From the NCBI GenBank assembly GCA_963840055.1, contig CAWIXM010000021.1:124001-188000 (forward strand): a DNA stretch of 64,000 nucleotides, in the 5' to 3' direction. The notes under the pieces were generated by a model. It worked only from the letters and a program-made list of their open reading frames with translations, had not been told where the DNA came from and made no database searches. A program made the translations under genes and the position numbers. Source of the DNA: Rhodoplanes sp963840055. Lineage in GTDB: Bacteria; Pseudomonadota; Alphaproteobacteria; Rhizobiales; Xanthobacteraceae. Position 1 is the first letter of the stretch; each line of letters opens with the position of its first letter. Positions 35,795-44,601 of the stretch are shown here, in pieces.

Positions 35795-37378
35795 TCAGGC
35801 GGCGCGGGCAACCGGGATCGCGCGGCGCCAGTTCCACGGCAGCAGCGCGGCGAGGTCGGTGATCTTGTGGTCGGCAATCCGGGCCAACACGTCGGCGAGC
35901 CAAGCCTGGGGATCGATGTCGTTGAGCCTGGCCGTTTGAATCAGCGTCAGCATGACCGCGGCGCGCTCGCCCCCGCGATCGGAGCCGGCAAACAGCCATG
36001 ACTTCCGACCGAGCGCAATCCCGCGCAGCTCGCGCTCTGCTGCATTGTTGCTCAGGCAAATGCGGCCATCATCAAGAAAGCGCGTGAAGACGTCGATGCG
36101 CTTGAGCATGTAGTCAAAAGCCTTGGCGACCTCGTTGTGACGCGAGAGCTTGCCCCGCTCGCGTTTCATCCAATCGACGAGATCGTTCACCAGTGGCGCG
36201 ACGTCTTTGCGGCGCATGGCTACGCGCGCTTCAGGCGGTAGGCCATTGATCGAGCGTTCCAGCACGAAGATGGCGTCGAACCTCTGAACCGCCTCGAAAG
36301 CGATTGGCGAGATCGTCGTCGGTGTCCGGTTGCGCGCCTTCGATGCGATGTCGGCGAGCTCGAACAGCTTGCGCCTCGCATGCGCCCAACATCCCGCCTC
36401 CGTGATCGGTCCTGGTTTTCGGTCCGGCTCGTAGAGCTTATTGAACCCGGCATAGGCATCGGCTTGAAGAATCCCGGAATACCCCGAAAGATGCCGCTCG
36501 GGATGGACGCCCACTCGGTCCGGCGAATAGAAGAACACGGCGGCTGGCGGCGCCTCGCCGCCGAACGGACGGTCGTTGCGGACATAGGTCCAAATCCGGC
36601 TGGTGCGGGTCTTCGTCTTCGCCAGTACCGGCACGGTGGTGTCGTCGCCATGAATGCGCTCGGCGGCGAAGATATGCGCCTTGATCAGCTCATAGAGTGG
36701 CGTCAACGTCGCCGCGCAGGCGCCGACATGATCGGCCATGGTCGACACCGACAGCTCGATCCCCTCGCGCGCATATTGCTCGCTTTGCCGGTTCAGCGGC
36801 TGATGGTTGGCGTATTTCTCCACCAGCATCATCGCCAGCAGGCTCGGGCCGGCAAAGCCGCGCGCGATCGCGTGGAACGGCGCCGGCGGCTGCGTGATCG
36901 TCTCGCAGGACCGGCAACTGAACTTCTCCCGCACATGCTCGGTCACGAACCATTGCCGGGGGACGACGTCGAGCGTCTCGGTGACATCCTCGCCGATCTT
37001 GGAGAGCTTGCTCCCGCCGCAGCACGGACACGACGTCGGCGCCGGGTGAACAATCCGTCGGCGCGGCAGGTCGGCCGGGAAGTTGCGCCGCGTCCCCGAG
37101 CGCCGCGTGAAGCCCTGCACCTGGACGCGCGGCGCCTCGGCCTTCGCCTCATCCTCGCCCGCCGCCGCAGCCAGTTCCTCGAGCTGCAATTCCAGTTGAT
37201 CGATAAGCCGCTGGCTGCGCTCGGAGCGCGGACCAAACATCGCGCGCTTCATCTTCGCGATCGTCAATTGCAGATGCGCAATCAGCGCTTCCGCACCCGA
37301 CAGCTTGGCGCGCGTCTCAATCAGCGCCGCTTTCAGCGCCGCCGCGTCCTCGGGAAGATGATCCGCCGCCTCAGCCAT
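35795..37378 (-). CDS. tnpC: IS66 transposase TnpC
   Basis: 527 residues. N-terminal coiled coil, a Cys pair zinc finger (CPCCGG), second CRSCE, then the DDE core: RIHGDDTTVPVL with the first Asp, LQADAYAGFNKLY with the second, and NNAAERELRGIALGRKSW with the Glu. Required for transposition together with TnpA and TnpB. Confidence 0.95.
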   Translation of the reverse strand: MAEAADHLPEDAAALKAALIETRAKLSGAEALIAHLQLTIAKMKRAMFGPRSERSQRLIDQLELQLEELAAAAGEDEAKAEAPRVQVQGFTRRSGTRRNFPADLPRRRIVHPAPTSCPCCGGSKLSKIGEDVTETLDVVPRQWFVTEHVREKFSCRSCETITQPPAPFHAIARGFAGPSLLAMMLVEKYANHQPLNRQSEQYAREGIELSVSTMADHVGACAATLTPLYELIKAHIFAAERIHGDDTTVPVLAKTKTRTSRIWTYVRNDRPFGGEAPPAAVFFYSPDRVGVHPERHLSGYSGILQADAYAGFNKLYEPDRKPGPITEAGCWAHARRKLFELADIASKARNRTPTTISPIAFEAVQRFDAIFVLERSINGLPPEARVAMRRKDVAPLVNDLVDWMKRERGKLSRHNEVAKAFDYMLKRIDVFTRFLDDGRICLSNNAAERELRGIALGRKSWLFAGSDRGGERAAVMLTLIQTARLNDIDPQAWLADVLARIADHKITDLAALLPWNWRRAIPVARAA

Positions 37379-37459
37379 GACCGCAACGACAGCACAGTAA
37401 CGCCGATTCGCGCGATCAATTCCGTGCGCCGAGTCAATGAGCCGCAGCTTGTCCAGCGA

Positions 37460-37807
37460 TCATCCGGCCGCCGTCGGCCGCCACGTGTGCTGGGGATTCC
37501 GCCAATCGATCCCGTCCAGCATATAAGCGAGTTGCGACGGCGCGATCGATACGACGCCGGCCGCGGCCGATGGCCAAACAAACCGGCCACGCTCCAGCCG
37601 CTTGGCGTAAAGCGACATGCCAACGCCGTCATGCCAGAGAATCTTTATCAGCGAACCGTTGCGCCCCCGGAAAACGTACAAATCGCCGGCGTGCGGGTCG
37701 CGCTTCAACGCCTCCTGAACCTGCAGGGCCAGGCCCCGCATTCCGCGCCTCATGTCGGTATGGCCGGCCGCAACCCATACCCGAACCCCGGTCGGAAACG
37801 GGATCAT
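37460..37807 (-). CDS. tnpB: IS66 accessory protein TnpB
   Basis: 115 residues with the typical TnpB start MIPFPTGVRVWVAAGHTDMR, then LYVFRGRNGSLIKILWHDG. Its start overlaps the tnpA stop by 4 bp. Family members of this length are required for IS66 transposition; the mechanism is unknown. Confidence 0.94.
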   Translation of the reverse strand: MIPFPTGVRVWVAAGHTDMRRGMRGLALQVQEALKRDPHAGDLYVFRGRNGSLIKILWHDGVGMSLYAKRLERGRFVWPSAAAGVVSIAPSQLAYMLDGIDWRNPQHTWRPTAAG

Positions 37808-38151
37808 CGCGCCGCCAGCGCCTTGATGATCGCCGACGCCAAATCCTGGGGCGCAGTCGCCGCAATGCGAACGCGAATGTCCCGGCCAAGCTCGATCTCC
37901 AACGCTGGCGCGCCCGCCGTCAATCGCTCGTTCGGCTCCGGCGCGACCACTACCGCGGCAAATCCCGGGGAAGCGCTCCGTAGATCATTCCGCCAGCGAT
38001 AAATCTGCCCGGGAACAACATCGCGCCGCCGGGCGACCGCGCAGACCGATGCGCCAGGCGCAAAAGCCTCCGCAACGATCAACCGCTTCTCCTCCGCGCT
38101 CCACCGTCGCCGCCGCTCTGGGCCCGACAGAACTTCAATTCGGCTCATCAC
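37804..38151 (-). CDS. tnpA: IS66 accessory protein TnpA
   Basis: 115 residues with a HTH: RRRWSAEEKRLIVAEAF, SVCAVARRRDVVPGQIYRWR. First gene of the IS66 operon, likely binding the ends. Confidence 0.92.
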   Translation of the reverse strand: MMSRIEVLSGPERRRRWSAEEKRLIVAEAFAPGASVCAVARRRDVVPGQIYRWRNDLRSASPGFAAVVVAPEPNERLTAGAPALEIELGRDIRVRIAATAPQDLASAIIKALAAR

Positions 38152-38493
38152 ACCCTCTCTTGCACCAGTGCAAGCAACAGTGCTTGCACTGCGTCAGAGA
38201 GAGCGGATCAACCAACCGCGCGCAAGGCGGCCGCTATCGGACGGTTACCAAATAGATGATGATGTAATGCGAGCTTTGACAATCTTGGTCAGCTCTCGCG
38301 TAGCCGCATTGGACGCACGCGGGCTGCTGGTTGATGACGATCAAACCGAGCACGAACTGACAGCACGAGAATTAGCCGAAGCCCGCTCCACAGGATTGCT
38401 CATTCACCCTGAGACTGGTGAGCCGGTGCCCGAATTCGAGTCTCGGGTAATACCGTTCTTTGTTCCCTCGGATCGGCTACGCACGGGGGGGCG

Positions 38494-39117
38494 ATGAGCT
38501 TACAAGATCGTTATACGTTACGTGATTTGGAACTGCTATTTTCCCAGTCTACGCCAGACCGCATCCGTTGGAACATGATGCTGGCCACGGATCATGCTCA
38601 GCGGTTAGCGCAAGTGGAGGCGGCTATCGACTGGATCGCCCAGGAGCATTCGAAAACTCGCCAACATCGGTTCGATCGTGACGAGGATGCCTTGACTACG
38701 GACATAATCACCGACCTCAAGGCAATGGGCTTCGCGGCTAGCCACGATCAGGATTACGGCGGCCACAGCGACATCGTAATTGAAGCTCGTGATGAGTTCT
38801 TGTGGCTTGGTGAGGCGAAGATACACCGCGACTATGATTGGCTGCTGAAGGGATTCCAGCAACTCGATACTAGGTACGCAACGGCCTTACCAGGGCAAGA
38901 CACGGGTGGCATTATCATTTACTGCAAGGCTGAGCGCATTGATCAAATCATGGATCGATGGTGTGAGCGACTTTCCGAGAAACGCCCCGACGTAGATATT
39001 GAGAATTGTCCGAACAATTCCCTTATACGACGGTCGTGCCATATTCATCAACGAACTGGCCTTTTCTTTCGAGTACGCCACGTTCCGATAAGCCTTTACT
39101 TCAAGCCAAAGGACTGA
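38494..39117 (+). CDS. PD-(D/E)XK-like nuclease of the candidate system
   Basis: 207 residues. After a helical N-terminal part, the segment from about residue 64 (DEDALTTDIITDLKAMGF) through HSDIVIEAR (Asp93) and LWLGEAKIHRD (Glu107 and Lys109) fits the PD-(D/E)XK fold: acidic residue on a helix, D, then ExK on paired strands. WLLKGFQQLDTRYA and TGGIIIYC follow, as in restriction-like domains of defence proteins. ATGA overlap with the gene before. Likely the DNA-cutting effector; the target is unknown. Confidence 0.6.
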   Translation: MSLQDRYTLRDLELLFSQSTPDRIRWNMMLATDHAQRLAQVEAAIDWIAQEHSKTRQHRFDRDEDALTTDIITDLKAMGFAASHDQDYGGHSDIVIEARDEFLWLGEAKIHRDYDWLLKGFQQLDTRYATALPGQDTGGIIIYCKAERIDQIMDRWCERLSEKRPDVDIENCPNNSLIRRSCHIHQRTGLFFRVRHVPISLYFKPKD

Positions 39118-39152
39118 AAGGGGTGGACCTTTAAAGGAGTCGAGGTGCTTAT

Positions 39153-39488
39153 ATGGACATCGCCGTATCCATTGTCGCAGCGGTCATTTCTCTTCTTGGT
39201 GCTGGCGTATTATCGTCCGATATGGTTCAGAAGGTTCTGCGTGCCCTGTTAGGAAAGAAAGAACCGGAAAAGCCTTATTCGGAGCGACTATCCGAACTCA
39301 CTGAAAGCCCAAGCAAGGCTTCGCGTGAGGTTGATGCTGTGCTCATTGAGCTCGCGCGAGTTTCAAAAGACCGTGCGCAGGCTGTTCAACAACTTGAGGC
39401 AGATTTAGCGATTTTGGAGGGGCGTGAACATCAAGGTGCTGGCTGGCCAGTCCAATACAAATCTTGTTATTGCTCCCTTGTCTCGTGA
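39153..39488 (+). CDS. Membrane-anchored coiled-coil protein, candidate system, C-terminus probably lost
   Basis: 111 codons. Residues 1-26 (DIAVSIVAAVISLLGAGVL) form one membrane span, then a basic stretch and a coiled coil (KASREVDAVLIELARVSKDR, AVQQLEADLAILEGRE). From about 39425 the text changes, and IS256 begins soon after, so a larger protein was probably cut. 35 bp after the nuclease gene. In similar proteins such an anchor carries an effector or sensor domain at the C-terminus; here it is gone. Confidence 0.5.
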   Translation: MDIAVSIVAAVISLLGAGVLSSDMVQKVLRALLGKKEPEKPYSERLSELTESPSKASREVDAVLIELARVSKDRAQAVQQLEADLAILEGREHQGAGWPVQYKSCYCSLVS

Positions 39489-39608
39489 GCCTGACCTATT
39501 TGAATGGTGAAGTTCTAAACTTGCTGGGAATTTGGCGGGGTGCATCCTTTGCATGAGTGAGAGTGATTCACCAAACGGGCTTTGGCGAGCCCGGCAAAGG
39601 AGCACCCC

Positions 39609-40916
39609 ATGGCGATGAGACTACCTGCTTCACAGCGCACCCGTGAAGAGTTGACGGCATTGATCGAGGGGCGTCTTTCCACAGCTTCAGCTAAGGACGA
39701 GCTGATCAAGCTGGCGAGCCGGCTGATTGTCGAGGAGGCGCTTGAAGGCGAGGCCGGCGACGCGCTGGGGCGAGAGTACTACGAGCACGGTATGCAGCCG
39801 GGCCAGGGTTACCGGAATGGCTATCGCATGGGACGGCTGAAAACGGCCGAGGGGCTGATGGAATATTCGGCGCCGCAGATCGCGGGGCGGGATGAGCCGT
39901 TCCGCTCGGGCATTCGGGAGCATCTCAAGGGTCACACGCAGGGGCTGGAGAATCTGGCGATCGAGATGCTGGCGCGCGGGCTCTCGGTGCGCGACATCGA
40001 AGATGCCTTCAAGGACGAGCACGGCCGGCTGTTGCTATCGAAGACCGCGGTGTCGCAGCTTGGGGAGCGGCTGTGGGAGGATTACCAGGCGTTCGCCCAG
40101 CGCGACCTGGGCGAATACGAGATCGCGTATCTGTTTGTCGATGGCATCGCCGAGCGTTTGCGGCCGGGCGCCAAACGCGAGCCGGTCCTGGCGGCCTGGG
40201 GCTTTACGATCGAAGGCCGTCGTGTGCTGCTGCACATGATGGCGGGCTCCAAAGAAGATGCCGAGACGGTGACCGCCTTCTTCGAGGACATGAAGAGGCG
40301 CGGCCTGAATGATCCGCTGCTGGTGACCTCAGACGGCGCCCCGGGCATCATCAAGGCGATCGAGATTTGCTTTCCGCGCGCGGCCCGGCAGCGGTGCCTG
40401 GCGCATCGCATGCGCAACCTGGCGGCCAAGGTGCCGGAAGACGTCTGGCCGGATTTCAAGGTCCGCGCGCAGGCGGCCTATCAGGCGCCGAGCCGGGCCA
40501 TCGCGCGTGAACTCGCGGCCGGCGTCGTTGCCGACTACGGGCGCAAATACGACAGCGCGGTCGCGTGCTTCATGGACGACTTCGAAGCCTGCATCGCCCA
40601 CCTGCGATTCCCGGTGACGCATCGGCGGGCCATCCGGACGACGAATTTGCTTGAACGCCTCTTTGTTGAGGAACGCCGTCGCCTCAAGATCATCCCGAAT
40701 GCGTTCGGCGAGAGAGCCGTCTTGAAGCTGATGTTCGGTGCGCTGATCCGAGCAGCCGAGCGATGGCGCTCGATCAAGGTCACCGACTTCGAACATCGGC
40801 AAATCACTGCCGTCAGAAAAGAACTCGATCAGGAATATGAGGCCCACGTCGGTCTCAAAACACAACTCTCAAAGGATGCGACCCCGATGAAAATATCCAG
40901 CAATCCTCGGACTTGA
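39609..40916 (+). CDS. IS256-family transposase
   Basis: 435 residues, close to the family's usual length. The mutator-type DDE core includes AYLFVDGIAERLRPG (first Asp), LVTSDGAPGIIKAIE (second), and RTTNLLERLFVEERRR (Glu). GGAGCACCCC precedes ATG at 39609. The right end of the element is lost at the IS30 copy 2 border (40919), so the gene is intact but the element may not be. Confidence 0.93.
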   Translation: MAMRLPASQRTREELTALIEGRLSTASAKDELIKLASRLIVEEALEGEAGDALGREYYEHGMQPGQGYRNGYRMGRLKTAEGLMEYSAPQIAGRDEPFRSGIREHLKGHTQGLENLAIEMLARGLSVRDIEDAFKDEHGRLLLSKTAVSQLGERLWEDYQAFAQRDLGEYEIAYLFVDGIAERLRPGAKREPVLAAWGFTIEGRRVLLHMMAGSKEDAETVTAFFEDMKRRGLNDPLLVTSDGAPGIIKAIEICFPRAARQRCLAHRMRNLAAKVPEDVWPDFKVRAQAAYQAPSRAIARELAAGVVADYGRKYDSAVACFMDDFEACIAHLRFPVTHRRAIRTTNLLERLFVEERRRLKIIPNAFGERAVLKLMFGALIRAAERWRSIKVTDFEHRQITAVRKELDQEYEAHVGLKTQLSKDATPMKISSNPRT

Positions 40917-40918
40917 CC

Positions 40919-42146
40919 CGCCCATTCAACAGTGAAGTGCAACGGGCAGATTTCTGGCGCTGAAGAAAATCTCGCGAGGGGTTTGGTAGCCGAGTATCTT
41001 TCTGGGGCGAGAGTTGAGTTTGTCCTCGACCCTTTGGACATCGGCATCGGACAAAATAGAGAAGTCGGAACCTTTTGGGAAGTACTGCCTGAAGAGGCCG
41101 TTAGTGTGTTCGTTGAGGCCGCGTTCCCACGAGTGATAGGGCTTGGCAAAATAGGATAGTGCCCCCAGCGAGGTTGCGATTTGGGCGTGAGAGGCGAACT
41201 CTTTTCCATTGTCGTAAGTGATTGTTTCGATTTGGTCAGCGAGCGGCAAAAGCACGCGTGCGCAGGCCTGCACGACAGAGTCCGCGTTCTTGTCCGGCAG
41301 TTTGGCGAGCTTGGTGTATTTGGAGGTTCGCTCGACGTGCGACATGACAACGCCTTTGTGATTGGCGCCGATAATCGTGTCGGCCTCCCAGTCTCCGATG
41401 CGGATTTTTGCGGCGACAATAGGAGGCCGCTGATCGATATCGACGCGGTTCGGAATCAGCCCGCGCCCCGAATTCTTGCCCTTGCGCCTGTTGTATTTTT
41501 TGCCGCTGTGACGCAAGTGAAGATACAGCGTGCCCCCGTCTTTCTTGTCTTTCCAGACATGCTGATAGATGCGCTCGTGACTGATAAAGGCGACGCCATC
41601 CTTCGCCAGACGCCCGCTGATCTGATCGGGACTCCACTGCTGTTGCGTCAGTTTTTCTTCGATCAGCTCCACCAAATCTGGCGTTATTTTGCGCGGCTTG
41701 TCCGAGGCCTCTTGGCGTCTCTGCGAGGCCTTCTCGTGCGCTTGCTTGAAGCGATAGCCGCGCGCGCCGGTGTTGCGAACAAGCTCGCGGCTGATCGTCG
41801 ACGGATCGACGCCAATTTGCCGCGCGATGTGGGCTTGCGAGTGGCCGCTTTGCAAGAGCGCGTAAATCTGGCAGCGTTGTTCGCAGGTCAGATGGAGATA
41901 GCCTTCGGGCATTTTTCCTCCGTGAGATGTGCTGTCCCACGCAAGGATAGTCTTCCATCTGACCGCCAGAAAAACCGGCATACACAACATGGCAAAGTCT
42001 GGCGGGAGAAAACGTCGGCCTCAAGGGTGCTCGCTGCGCTCGCATCGTCTCCGGCGACTAAAGCCCTTGACCCCGACCCTTTCCCCCGCCACTCACTCCG
42101 CCATGCCGTCTATGCTGCCCTGTTGCACTTCGGATTTGAAACGGCG
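40919..42146 (-). mobile_element. IS30-family element, copy 2 (1228 bp)
   Basis: Same ends and length as copies 1 and 3. Left side abuts the IS256 transposase; right side cuts a signal-peptide gene at 42147. Flanking triplets are ACC and TCC, so no exact duplication. Confidence 0.93.
40926..41912 (-). CDS. IS30-family transposase (copy 2)
   Basis: 328 residues, identical to copy 3 and one residue different from copy 1 (DSVVQACARVLL). ATG at 41912 after GGAGGAAAA. HTH and DDE motifs as in copy 1. Intact. Confidence 0.95.
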   Translation of the reverse strand: MPEGYLHLTCEQRCQIYALLQSGHSQAHIARQIGVDPSTISRELVRNTGARGYRFKQAHEKASQRRQEASDKPRKITPDLVELIEEKLTQQQWSPDQISGRLAKDGVAFISHERIYQHVWKDKKDGGTLYLHLRHSGKKYNRRKGKNSGRGLIPNRVDIDQRPPIVAAKIRIGDWEADTIIGANHKGVVMSHVERTSKYTKLAKLPDKNADSVVQACARVLLPLADQIETITYDNGKEFASHAQIATSLGALSYFAKPYHSWERGLNEHTNGLFRQYFPKGSDFSILSDADVQRVEDKLNSRPRKILGYQTPREIFFSARNLPVALHC

Positions 42147-42207
42147 TCCAGATAGCCGGACTGACCATCCCGATTAGAGCAGCTGTTCCGAGGAGGAATT
42201 TCCTCAT
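42147..42207 (-). pseudogene. Signal-peptide stub cut by IS30 copy 2
   Basis: ATG at 42207 after GAGGAGG-like sequence gives MRKFLLGTAALIGMVSPAIW, a typical Sec signal peptide, then the IS30 end. The rest of the gene is not in the window. Confidence 0.6.
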
Positions 42208-42419
42208 GACCGCACTCCGCGTGTTAATTAAGAGAGTATGCGGCCATCCCGCCTGGAACGCTGTAGCTGATCAGCCACACCAGGCCAGTGTTCCGACCTG
42301 AAGTTTTGCTGGGACTTGTATTCAGGTCTGCTAGCGCTTTTTGGAGGTAAGCTGGGTGCAACCGCGCGTGCGGTTCGTAACGAAGGTAAGCCGCTTTATT
42401 CGTGTTGGGGACAAATTTG

Positions 42420-42690
42420 ATGACAAGAGCAGTTCGGAAGAAGCATGCGTCCCTGTGGAGGAAACGGCTGGCGACGATCGTCATTGTAGCTGCTACTTAC
42501 CTATCGACTGTGTGCACGATGGCGGCAGCTGAGAATGTGACGAAGAAAAAAGTCGTCGCCGCGATTCCGAAGCTGGAAGAGCTTGCGAAAAAGATGATTG
42601 CAGATGGTGGTGTGCCTGGCCTCGCGATCGCCGTCGTATACAAGGACGAGGTCATCTATCTCCACGGCTTCGGGCGGATTAAGCAAGTTC
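42420..42690 (+). pseudogene. Class C beta-lactamase-like serine hydrolase, N-terminal stub
   Basis: Signal peptide (TIVIVAATYLSTVCTMAAA), then IPKLEELAKKMIADGGVPGL and AIAVVYKDEVIYLHGFG, the start of the beta-lactamase/esterase family. It breaks at about 42680, before the SxxK catalytic motif, so it is dead. Divergent from the stub at 42147, with a shared promoter region between. Confidence 0.75.
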
Positions 42691-42943
42691 TTCTTAGCTT
42701 AGGAGGTCAACGGTTCGTGGAAGGCCTGCAAAAATCCGCTTTCGGGCCGGAGCTGTCCTCGGTGGACTGGCGACGAAGATGACTCAAAGCAGAACTCCCC
42801 TTGACGATCAAGAGTGAGGTGAGACGGAAGCGCATCCAATACCATGTCTCGCTTTACCAAATTCGGATCGTGTATTCTCAAAAAAAATGTAACGCCGCGA
42901 AACCACCGATTGTTCAACACCTGTCGCGTAATGTCTTGCAGTC

Positions 42944-43330
42944 ATGAAGAGATCGATGATGGTGACCGCGGTGAAAGATAAGGACGGCCCTATATTCGTC
43001 GCCGAAGCAGATCCGGGGACAACTCGCTCCGCCTTCTTGATCACAGTTATCCTGCTCGGCACCGTCATTTATGCACACGCGGCTGGTCCGTGGCGGGCCG
43101 ACGAGCGGAATACGCGGGGCTGGGACTTGATGACCCCACGAGAACGCATCGACCACCAGGCGCGGGTGCGCGGCTTCACCGATTATCAATCGTGCCAGGC
43201 TTACCGGACCCAGCATCACGGGCTGATGGCGGAACGCGCAAGGCAACGCGGCTTGAATCTGCCGGAATCCGGACGGGACTTCTGCGATCGCCTGAAGCCG
43301 ACGCCGCCCCCGCCGTCGGGTTTGGAGTGA
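42944..43330 (+). CDS. Small membrane/secreted protein before the ferric reductase
   Basis: About 124-128 residues. Hydrophobic segment around residues 30-47 (SAFLITVILLGTVIYAHAAG), then a soluble part with two Cys (DYQSCQAYRTQHHG and RDFCDRLK) and a Pro-rich end. Ends a few bases before the reductase gene, so likely one operon. The periplasmic Cys pair and HH could bind a metal or heme, but this is only inference. Confidence 0.6.
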   Translation: MKRSMMVTAVKDKDGPIFVAEADPGTTRSAFLITVILLGTVIYAHAAGPWRADERNTRGWDLMTPRERIDHQARVRGFTDYQSCQAYRTQHHGLMAERARQRGLNLPESGRDFCDRLKPTPPPPSGLE

Positions 43331-43335
43331 AGAAA

Positions 43336-44601
43336 ATGCAGGCCCTGACCTCCGCGCTGAGCTATTTATCGATTCCGTTGCTGACTGCCGCCGTTCCGGC
43401 CGGCTTTGCATTGTGGGCATTTCCGGAGGGGCTTGCCCCGATCCGGATGGTCGGCATCGTGATCGGCTGGGTCGGCTGCGGCCTCCTCCTCGTCAGCCTG
43501 CTGCTGATGCTGCGCGAACCGCGGTTGGCCCGCTGGCTCGGTGGGTTGGAGCGGATGTATCGGTGGCACCACCGCACGGGTGTCGTGGCCTATGTGCTGC
43601 TGCTGGTCCATCCGCTGGCGTTGGCCGCCAACGGCCTTTCGACTTCGCCGGCCTTTGCCTGGGAGACCTTGTCAGCGTTCGACGAGGGATGGCCGGTCTG
43701 GTCCGGATGGCTCGGGCTGCTCGTGCTGATGCTGGGGTTGGCCGCCTCGTTCATCCGGCGCCTCTCCTATGGCGTCTGGCGCTGGCTGCATGCCGGTCTG
43801 GCTGTCGGCGTGCTGCTTGGTCTGGTCCACCTTGTCCTGCTCGGCATCGACGAACCGGTTCTGCCGATCATTGCGGTGGTGGCGCTGATCCTGGCCTGGC
43901 GCGCGCTGCGCGGGGATCTGGGGCTGGCTGCGCGGCCGTACATTGTCATTTCGGCGCGTTCGATCGCCGATGGCACTGTCGAAATCGCGTTGCGCCCGCT
44001 GGGCGATCCGCTCGCCGTTTCGACGGGACAGTTCGTGCTGGTGGCCTTCTTCGCCGGACCGACTTACCGAGGCTGCGGCGAATTTCATCCCTTCACCGTC
44101 AGTTCGATCGATTGCGACCAAGTGCTGCGAGTCGGGGTGAAGGCGCTCGGCGACTGCACCCGGCGCATACAGTCCATCGAGAAGGACGTTGCGGCGCGAG
44201 TCATGGGTGGGTTCGGCAGCTTTCTCGTTGACCGCAAGGCCGCCCACCAGTTCTGGGTGGCTGGCGGGATCGGCGTCACCCCGTTCATCGGTCTACTGCG
44301 CTCGGGCCCCGTCGGCACTGCAACGACGTTGGTCTATCTCTATCGAAACGAGGCCGATGCCGCGTTCCTGCCGGAGTTGCGTGCGATCGCGGCGTCCGAT
44401 CCACGGCTGTCCCTGCTGGGGGTGGCAACTGGCGAGACCCTGCCAGACCTGGAGCGGCTGCTGCCGGACGCGCGGCGGCTCTATGGCACCGAATGCTATC
44501 TGTGCGGCCCGCCGGGACTGATCGCTTCGCTGAAGTCCGCCTTGCGCGCAAGAGGCGTTGCCGCGCGAAATATCCATTACGAAAACTTCGAGTTCAGGTG
44601 A
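43336..44601 (+). CDS. Ferric-reductase-like membrane flavoprotein
   Basis: About 421 residues. Residues 1-210 have six to seven membrane spans with His in spans 3-5 (YRWHHRTGVVAYVLLLVHPL, WLHAGLAVGVLLGLVHLVLL) for two hemes. Residues 220-421 are a ferredoxin-reductase type module: FAD site around FHPFTVSS, NAD-binding VAGGIGVTPFIGLLRSG, and CYLCGPPGLI near the end. It would pass electrons from NAD(P)H across the membrane. ATG at 43336 or GTG at 43327. Confidence 0.85.
   Translation: MQALTSALSYLSIPLLTAAVPAGFALWAFPEGLAPIRMVGIVIGWVGCGLLLVSLLLMLREPRLARWLGGLERMYRWHHRTGVVAYVLLLVHPLALAANGLSTSPAFAWETLSAFDEGWPVWSGWLGLLVLMLGLAASFIRRLSYGVWRWLHAGLAVGVLLGLVHLVLLGIDEPVLPIIAVVALILAWRALRGDLGLAARPYIVISARSIADGTVEIALRPLGDPLAVSTGQFVLVAFFAGPTYRGCGEFHPFTVSSIDCDQVLRVGVKALGDCTRRIQSIEKDVAARVMGGFGSFLVDRKAAHQFWVAGGIGVTPFIGLLRSGPVGTATTLVYLYRNEADAAFLPELRAIAASDPRLSLLGVATGETLPDLERLLPDARRLYGTECYLCGPPGLIASLKSALRARGVAARNIHYENFEFR

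Larger units (their letters stand above)
35737..38248 (-). mobile_element. IS66-family element with 8-bp target duplication
   Basis: Ends GTATCCATCCGGTAGGGGCC and GTAACCGTCCGATAGCGGCC (right end read on the other strand) match in inverted orientation. CAAATAGA flanks both sides (35729-35736 and 38249-38256). 2512 bp with tnpA, tnpB and tnpC, all intact, so probably active. Confidence 0.95.
35570..38497 (+). pseudogene. Small gene of the candidate system, split by IS66
   Basis: First exon-like part 35570-35736 (MSAAEIKAELHSRWGGDPIV, VLEVLEKGQI). After removing the IS66 element and one copy of the 8-bp duplication it continues at 38257-38497 (DDVMRALTILVSSRVAALDA, LLVDDDQTEHELTARELAEA, FESRVIPFFVPSDRL) to a stop that overlaps the next start by 4 bp. 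Rejoined product is about 136 residues. Helical, acidic, no known domain. The disruption is clean and looks recent. Confidence 0.7.

Noticed and set aside
36380..38002. 540-aa plus-strand ORF over IS66
   Set aside because: Antisense of tnpC/tnpB; Arg-rich text with no domain, while all three tnp genes are clear on the other strand.
38494..39117. Orphan restriction enzyme with a methylase
   Set aside because: No methyltransferase motif is seen in the neighbouring genes, so a classical restriction-modification pair is not supported.
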